From Aselliscus stoliczkanus (taxonomy: Eukaryota; Chordata; Mammalia; Chiroptera; Hipposideridae), in assembly GCA_033961575.1 (NCBI GenBank), contig CM066736.1:84964852-85028851 (forward strand): DNA of 64,000 bases. Reading direction: 5' to 3'. Below, one piece after another: positions 58,220-64,000 of this stretch. Below the pieces are notes generated by a model. It saw only the letters and a list, made by a program, of their open reading frames with translations, was not told the DNA's origin and searched no databases. The stretch's first letter is position 1. Each line of letters begins with the position of its first letter. The position numbers and the translations under genes were made by a program.

Positions 58220-58560
58220 CGCGCGCGCAGCCGCCGCCACCCAGGCGCTCCGCTCGCTCCGCTCGGCTCCGCGGGCTGCCCAGGCCGCCGGCTCCGGCCC
58301 AGCTCGCGCGCGGGCCTCCCGCCCTCCCTCCCTCCCCCGAGGGGCGGGGCCGGCCCCGTCACCACAAAGCCCAGGCGGGAGGCCCCGCCCACCTGCGCCA
58401 CGGCCCCGCCCCGCGCAGGACGCGCCCCGAGAGCGCTGGGGTTGCCCTGCACCGTCCTTCCCCAGGAAGCGGTGCGATCCGGGAAGGCCCGTGGCCATGA
58501 CGTGGGCGGCCTGGCCTGCCTCGACTCGCCCGTGGCCGTACGTTCAGGGTTCCTGATATC
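58220..58560 (-). promoter_or_regulatory. ACER3: ACER3 CpG-island promoter and 5' UTR region
   Basis: Strongly GC- and CpG-rich DNA immediately upstream of the ACER3 start codon. GC boxes (Sp1-type) lie at 58341-58349 (GGGGCGGGG), 58383-58390 (CCCCGCCC) and 58404-58412 (CCCCGCCCC). No TATA box is visible, as expected for a housekeeping CpG promoter with dispersed starts. A TGACGTGG motif (ATF/CREB or UPRE-like) is at 58498-58505. The exact transcription start cannot be read from the sequence. Confidence 0.8.
58498..58505. promoter_or_regulatory. TGACGTGG: CRE/UPRE-like site upstream of ACER3
   Basis: The 8-mer matches the ATF6/XBP1 unfolded-protein-response element core TGACGTG(G/A) and also a CREB/ATF half site. 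It lies about 280 bp upstream of the start codon at the island edge. One 8-mer is weak evidence, so its function is inference. Confidence 0.35.
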
Positions 58561-59029
58561 CCGGAGGCGGTTTACTGGCAAGACGTGGCTGAATCTCCAT
58601 CTGTGTGTGGTTTGATTTAATTGGGACGGGGGTGGGATAAAACCTTCAACCAAGCTCTGGCTTGATGAAAACCTGTGCAGAGATGCACCTTCGCACCTTC
58701 CTGTGGCCGCAGGCCTCAAAGAAGCCCAGAAACAGGACCCTCTCAAACCCCCCCGGACTCTCCGGAAATACACTGATTTTCCGATAAAGGTATAAGTGTC
58801 TCTTGGAAACGGAAGGGAAAGGACAACCCTGGACTGGACAAAAAATGTAATGCGCTTTGAGGCCCTCCAAGAGAATGCAGCCAGAGCATGAAAGTACTTT
58901 ACCTGCTTAAATTTGGGCTTCCATGCCCAGAGGTTTCTGCCGTCTAATTATAATGATGCTCTACCCTCAAGGCAACCAACAGGCTCCCCAACTTCCTCAA
59001 GACCTTAATATTCCACAGAGCTGCTGAAG
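58561..59029. other. Upstream flank, unassigned
   Basis: Moderately GC-rich shoulder of the island. Frames on both strands lack recognisable products. Confidence 0.5.
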
Positions 59030-59340
59030 GATCTTTTTAAAAACATAAATGCCAACTGCCTTTGCCCTTTGGCTAAGCTGCACCAACCCCTTCCCTAGTT
59101 TGGAATGTGCTGGGTCCACTTCCACCTTCTTGCTGTGGCTCACACGGTTCAGCGAGGACAGCCTTCCTCTTCACCATCTGGCCAGCTCCCACTGGCCCTT
59201 CAAAGTCCAGCGTCCTGAAGCCCACCTGACTCTCACCCCTAAGAGCTCCCTTGCTGTTTGTTCACATCCTCCCATGCTACATCCAGATTAGAAAGTTTGC
59301 TTTCTGTTTATGTTCCTAGCACCCAAGACCCTGCCTGACC
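59030..59340 (+). repeat. L2 3' fragment
   Basis: CTGGCCAGCTCCCACTGGCC followed by CCACCTGACTCTCACCCCTA and TTGCTTTCTGTTTATGTTCC, an L2-like layout. An 80-codon frame here is not a gene. Confidence 0.55.
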
Positions 59341-60234
59341 ATGCAGTTTGAAATGAAAAATATAGTTGAAGATGATACTATTACTATTTTCTAAGTAAAT
59401 AATTCAGATAAAGTGTAATCAAAGGTTAAAAAGAAATCAAGGAGAGATGAGGGTCCCACAGCCTCTATAAAATGTGACTTTAGCTGATGATAGATGCAGA
59501 ACCTTTACTTACAGGGTCCAAAACCCAGCAATAGAGGTAGTGTGTTTTAATAGAAAAAGTAGGCTATCTGAATTTTTTTTTTTTTCACAGTAGACATTGA
59601 GCCTGTTATGTACTCAGCCCTTGGCTGGCTGTTGAGAACAGGCAGAGAAAAATAGGAAGGATCCAAGCGGGCAGTGTCCAGAGAGATAAAAGCCACTGAG
59701 ATGTGGGAGAACTTCTATTATGTTTTTCTATTTCTAATCATCTCATCCTTTAAAATTTCTATTTTGTTTATGTTTTAATACATATAATAATCATAATTGT
59801 ATATATTTTATAAGTGAATAAATATACATATATTTGTATACTCAAAATGAGTAATGCAGAAATACATACTCAAAGTGATTTGCTAATGACATTGCAATGA
59901 AACCAGTGTAGCGGCCACAACAATAAAGTGTGATAATGCTTTGCTAAGAGTAAACCAAAAATTAGGGTGTTATGGGAGCCTCTTTGTGGAAAGAACCTCT
60001 GACCCAGCTAAGTGATTCAAGGCAGGAGAGGAGGCCTTGACTAAATCAGTACCCTGCACATTGTTCAACAGTTGGGAAAAACAAAACAAAAACAAAAACT
60101 ATGACTAGGACAAAATTTAGGAGAGAAAAATTCCCCTTCCCAAGAGAAAAGATTCACTGCATAATATCACTCAGAAAACACAAAGTGGATTTCACAGTTC
60201 TTTGAGCAATGTCTATCTTCCTTTCTCTTTCTAA
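59341..60234. other. Upstream flank, unassigned
   Basis: AT-rich DNA, no gene or repeat named. Confidence 0.45.
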
Positions 60235-61028
60235 AAAATTTTTTTCCTCTGAATATAAAAGCAATGTGTGGAAATATAAGGGACTCAGAATAGCCAAAAC
60301 TATCTTGAAGAAGAAGAACAAAGTTGGAGGACTCACACTTCCCGATTTCAACACTTTCTACAAAAGCAACACGAATCAAGACAGTGTAGTACTGGTTTGA
60401 GGATTAAACATGTAGATCAATGGAGAATCCAGAAATAAACCCTTACATTTATGATCAATTGATTTTCAAAGAGGATGCCAAGACTATTCAATAAGGAAAG
60501 AATTGCCTTTTCAACAAATGATGCAGGGACAACAGGATATCCACATACAAAAGAATAAAATTAGACTCCTTCCTGCCACAATAAACAAGATTTAACTCAA
60601 AACAGATAGACTTATATGTAAGAGCTAAAACTATAAAACTCTTAGAAGTTTTCATAAAAGTAAATCTTTGTAACCTTGGGTTAGGCAATGGTTTCATATA
60701 TAAAATATCAAAAGTACGGGCAACAACATTAAAAGTAGATAAATTGGACTTTATCAAAATTAAAAATTTTTTTGTTACAAATGATACCGTCAAGAAAGTG
60801 AAAAGACAACCCAAAAATGGGAGAAAATACTCACAAATCATGTATCGGATGAGACTTGTATTCAGAATATATAAAGAACTCCTGCAACTCAATAAAAACA
60901 CAAAAAATGAGAAAATGGGCAAAGCATCTGAACACACATTCCTTCAAGGAATATATGCAAATGACCATAATCACATGAAAAGATGTTCATGTTTGTCATT
61001 AGAGAAATGCAAATTAAAACTACAATGA

Positions 61029-61136
61029 GGGCCGGCAAAGTGGTTAAGAGCTGGCTTGGCACACCAGTGATCCCGGTTTGGATCCCATATATGAGGGCCA
61101 GTGACACTGCCCTCTAAAAAAAATAAGTAAATAAAC
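61029..61136 (+). mobile_element. SINE type A-short with a deleted A-box region
   Basis: GGGCCGGCAAAGTGGTTAAG: about 12 bp of the usual head (CGAGTGGCGCAGTGG) is missing, which removes the A box. Duplication (T/C)ACAATGAG. Confidence 0.85.
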
Positions 61137-61192
61137 CACAATGAGATGCCACTTCACATACACTAGGATGGCTAAAATAAAACAGATACATA

Positions 61193-61298
61193 GGGCCGGC
61201 CGAGTGGCACAGTGGTTAAGCGCTGGCTTGGGAAGCCAGCGGCCCCATTTCGGGTCCCACATATGAGGGCCAGTGATACTGCCCTCAAAAAAAAAAAA
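61193..61298 (+). mobile_element. SINE type A-short
   Basis: GGGCCGGCCGAGTGGCACAG to ACTGCCCTC and a 12-A tail. Only about 56 bp from the preceding SINE, in the same orientation within the L1. Confidence 0.9.
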
Positions 61299-61970
61299 GG
61301 TAAATAGTAACAAGTGTTGACAAAGATGTGGAGAAATTGGAACCCTCATACCCTGCTGGTATATAAAATGATGCAGCTGCTATGGGAAACAGTTTGGCAG
61401 TTCCTCAAAATGCTAAATGAAGTTACCATATCATCTAATAATTCTATTCCTAGTTACATACCAAGAGAATTGAAAACATGTCCACAAAAAATTGTACAAA
61501 GATGTCCATGTAGCATTATTTATAATAGCCAAAGATTAGAAACAAACTAAATTCCATCAACTGATGAATGAATTTATAAAATTTGGAATGTTCATACAAT
61601 GGAATATTGTTTGGCAATAAAAGGCAATGAAATACTAATGCATTATACAACATGGATGAACCTTGAAAATGTTATGCTGTACCAAAGAAGCCAAACACAG
61701 AAAGGTACATATTGTATGAGTCCATTTATATAAAACATCCAGAATAGGCAAATCTGATAGAAAGTAAATTATTAATAGTAGTTGACTGAGAGGGAGTGGG
61801 AGTCTCTTTTGGGATGGTGAGTAGTCTAAAATTAAATTGTGGTAATGGTTGCACAACTCTGTGAATATGAAAAAAAAAATCATTGAATCATATAAACTAT
61901 GTACAAAATGTTTTGAATGCTTGGATTGAATGGTATGTGAATTATATCTTAATAAATCTGTTATTTTTAA

Positions 61971-62582
61971 AAAGCAATACATTCTCAAGTTGGAAAATTT
62001 AGACAATATCCAAAAAGGTGTAAAAAATAAAGGAAATCACTCATTCATAATCCCACCAACTAGCAATAACCAGTCAATATTTAAGTGTATTTTCTTCCAG
62101 CATGTTATCTATGGATTTTTTTACATGCTAATGCTAATATTGTCTTTATATTTCATATTCTTTCATAAGCATTTCTCATGCCATTAAAAAAATCCTTGTA
62201 AATGTATTAGTAGTTATATTCAATTTTATAGATATACCACAATTTATTTATTATATATCCATGTTACTGTTCCCTTACTACTGGGTATTTAGGTTATTTT
62301 CAGTACCTACATTTATTTTTCAACTGAAATGAGAACCCAAGTTTAGGAAGCTTTCAATCAGATTCCTATTGAAAACCCTTTTTACTAGTTCCCAACAACA
62401 ACAAAAATCCAAGCTGTAATCCATTTTTTTCCACGAGGTATATTGTACCACTTATAACTACAAAGGAAAATTTGAAACAGCAAAAACCGAATGTGTAGGC
62501 TCATCACAGATTAAGTGATTTTATAAGCTATAAGTTACCTGTTGGCCACTCTTACAGCTAAGCACATTCATGGCAGCTTATC
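61971..62582. other. Upstream flank, unassigned
   Basis: AT-rich. Possibly further degraded L1 at the left. No gene. Confidence 0.4.
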
Positions 62583-62598
62583 AATACTTTCTAGCCCC

Positions 62599-62719
62599 GG
62601 GTCGGCCGAATGGCTCAGTTGGTTAAGGACTAGCTCAAGAGTGCAAGCTGAGCTCTGAGCAACGGCGGTTCGATGCCAACCCGAGGTGAGTTGCCGTTGA
62701 GCAGCCAACAGGTGGCAGA
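62599..62719 (+). mobile_element. SINE type C without an A tail
   Basis: Duplication AATACTTTCTAGCCCC / AATACTTCCTAGCCCC at 62583-62598 and 62720-62735. Body ends CAGCCAACAGGTGGCAG directly at the duplication. Confidence 0.88.
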
Positions 62720-62735
62720 AATACTTCCTAGCCCC

Positions 62736-63019
62736 TATCTATGGGGGGATAGTAGAATGTCACCCAAGTGCAACAGGCCACAACCTGGGGACACAACCCA
62801 AACCTCTCTGGAAAGAGTCCCCTGACCCCCGGGCTGGGTGGGGGCCCTTCCATGCTCCTGTAGCCCCTAGGTTTCCCTCCACCATAGTTTCTCTCTCTTT
62901 TCATAACAGACTGTTTAGGAGTCAGTCTTACAGACCGTGTCTCATTCTATCTCTGTATCTCCAGTCTCTTGCTTGGGCCTGATACAGAATTGCTGCTCAG
63001 GGAATATTTATAGAAAAAT
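62736..63019. other. Upstream flank, possible L2 end
   Basis: CTCATTCTATCTCTGTATCT with TTGGGCCTGATACAGAATTG is L2-like; the remainder is unassigned. Confidence 0.4.
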
Positions 63020-63076
63020 AATAGTAATAGGCAATGTTTATTGAGCATTTATCATGGCCAGGCCCTGTTCTGGGGC

Positions 63077-63116
<40 letters not shown>

Positions 63117-63250
63117 TCAGTTAAATAATGCAACAAGCCTATGAGATAGATACTATTCTTTCCCCACTTCATAGTTAGGGACATTAAAGCACAAAGAAGT
63201 GACTTGCCTGAATATATATAACTAGTTAGTAGCAGAGCCCAGATTTCAAT
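63020..63250 (-). repeat. MIR SINE with (TG)n
   Basis: Reversed MIR: GGCAATGTTTATTGAGCATT, then a (GT)n tract at about 63078-63114, AAGCCTATGAGATAGATACT, AGTGACTTGCCTGAATATAT. Confidence 0.8.
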
Positions 63251-63354
63251 GTAGGCAGTTTAGCTTCAGAGCACATGTGCTTATCAGGTACATTAAGAAA
63301 AATTGCTAATGAATTTGTAAAATATTGGAATTTCACAGGGCTATAGGGAGCACC

Positions 63355-63475
63355 TATGAGGGTAAGCTCCGTGAGTGTAGGAACCATGTAATACCCCTGT
63401 ACCCCCAACATACAGCTTGGTACAGATGGAGTCCTCAATGAATATGTGGTGAATGAATGATTAAAATGCAAGGAT
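63355..63475 (+). repeat. L2 3' end
   Basis: GGTAAGCTCCGTGAGTGTAG, TACAGCTTGGTACAGATGGA, GTGAATGAATGA: typical L2 tail. Confidence 0.6.
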
Positions 63476-63505
63476 AAGAAAAGGTAAAGAGAATAAGAAT
63501 TTTTT

Positions 63506-63678
63506 CTCTTTAATTTAATTTTATTGGGGAACAGTGTGTTTTTCCAGGACCCATCAGCTCCAAGTTGAGTAGTTGTTTCAGTCTAGTTGTGGAGGATGCA
63601 ACTCAGTGGCCTATGTGAAGATCGAACCGGCAACCTTGGTGTTATGAGCATTGTGCTCTAACCACTTGAGCTAACCCC
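63506..63678 (-). mobile_element. Rhin-type SINE (bat)
   Basis: TTATTGGGGAACAGTGTGTT, CAGTCTAGTTGTGGAGGATG, GATCGAACCGGCAACCTTGG. Flanks AAGAATTTTTT on both sides. Confidence 0.8.
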
Positions 63679-64000
63679 AAGAATTTTTTAAATGTATTAC
63701 ATCTGTTATTTACTTTCTCAGTTTAATATAACAAACAATGCATATTCATTATGGAAAATTTAAAAATACAGATGAGAAAAGTTTTATTATGGAATATATA
63801 GTATGTAAAAAATATATATCTAAAGTATCAAGAATAATAATGAAATCAATCTTGATACAGCCACCACACAGCTTCAGAGATCAAATCTGACTGATTCCTT
63901 AAGCACCTGTTTGTCCTCTTTCAATCTCATCACTTTGCTCCCTCCAGAAGCAACCACCTTCCTGGATTTTATCATTTTTTTTACCTTTCCAAATACTTTT
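63679..64000. other. Upstream flank to window end
   Basis: AT-rich then TCTCATCACTTTGCTCCCTC; no feature recognised. Confidence 0.45.

Larger units (their letters stand above)
57540..58560. promoter_or_regulatory. CpG island spanning ACER3 exon 1
   Basis: About 1 kb of dense CG dinucleotides in a window that is otherwise AT-rich, covering the promoter, exon 1 and the first 570 bp of intron 1. GC content falls sharply on both sides. Long open frames here on both strands are a by-product of base composition. Confidence 0.9.
60235..61970 (+). mobile_element. Old LINE-1 (ORF2 end and 3' UTR), split by two SINEs
   Basis: GGAGGACTCACACTTCCCGA, TGGACTTTATCAAAATTAAA, AAAATGGGCAAAGCATCTGA, GGAATATTGTTTGGCAATAA, GTATGTGAATTATATCTTAA. 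Interrupted at 61029 and 61193. No long frame. Confidence 0.85.

Noticed and set aside
58138..58773. 211-codon minus-strand frame upstream of ACER3
   Set aside because: Out of frame with ACER3, Arg/Gly/Pro-rich, no domain, and passes through GC boxes. Composition artefact.

Overview
This is a mammalian nuclear window. It is AT-rich and packed with LINE-1, L2, MIR, MaLR LTRs, Tigger and mariner DNA transposons and several tRNA-derived SINE families, with one sharp CpG island near the right end. The SINE repertoire, which includes copies resembling the horseshoe/leaf-nosed bat (Rhin-type) family as I remember it, together with several mariner-type elements, suggests a bat, probably a yinpterochiropteran microbat. 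That species call is inference.

Only one host gene is recognisable: ACER3 (alkaline ceramidase 3), on the minus strand. Coding exon 1 (58117-58219) lies in the CpG island and encodes the N-terminus, including the calcium-binding segment. Exon 2 (16069-16179) encodes the first membrane helix region. The exons are joined by a phase-1 intron of about 41.9 kb (16180-58116) with a consensus donor and acceptor. Positions 1-16068 are the start of intron 2. Positions 58220-64000 are the promoter and upstream flank, in which I see no other gene. The metal-binding and catalytic histidines known from the family lie in exons outside the window.

Layout, left to right. 1-16068 (intron 2): SINEs, including two in tandem sharing one target site; MaLR LTRs at 3385-3766 and 6640-7130; Tigger-type elements at 3808-4142 and 9834-11130; old L1. 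16069-16179: exon 2. 16270-20880: old L1 broken by a mariner deletion derivative that itself carries a SINE. 24390-27244: 5'-truncated antisense L1 with target-site duplications. 30505-33858: L1 with a complete 5' end, tandem 111-bp 5' UTR monomers, a broken ORF1, part of the endonuclease and a rearranged 3' end. 33915-35015: MaLR LTR split by a second mariner copy with the same deletion. 35-56 kb: more SINEs, L2, MIR and L1 fragments, a Tigger remnant and a 245-bp mariner-type MITE. 57.5-58.56 kb: CpG island promoter and exon 1. 58.6-64 kb: upstream flank with L2, L1, MIR and SINEs.

I found no undescribed gene system. The most interesting material is transposon biology: a mariner deletion derivative present twice with one shared breakpoint, a rearranged L1 with a duplicated 3' UTR, a SINE that appears to carry a transduced 3' flank, a SINE with an antisense tRNA-half in its tail, and SINE families that share modules.
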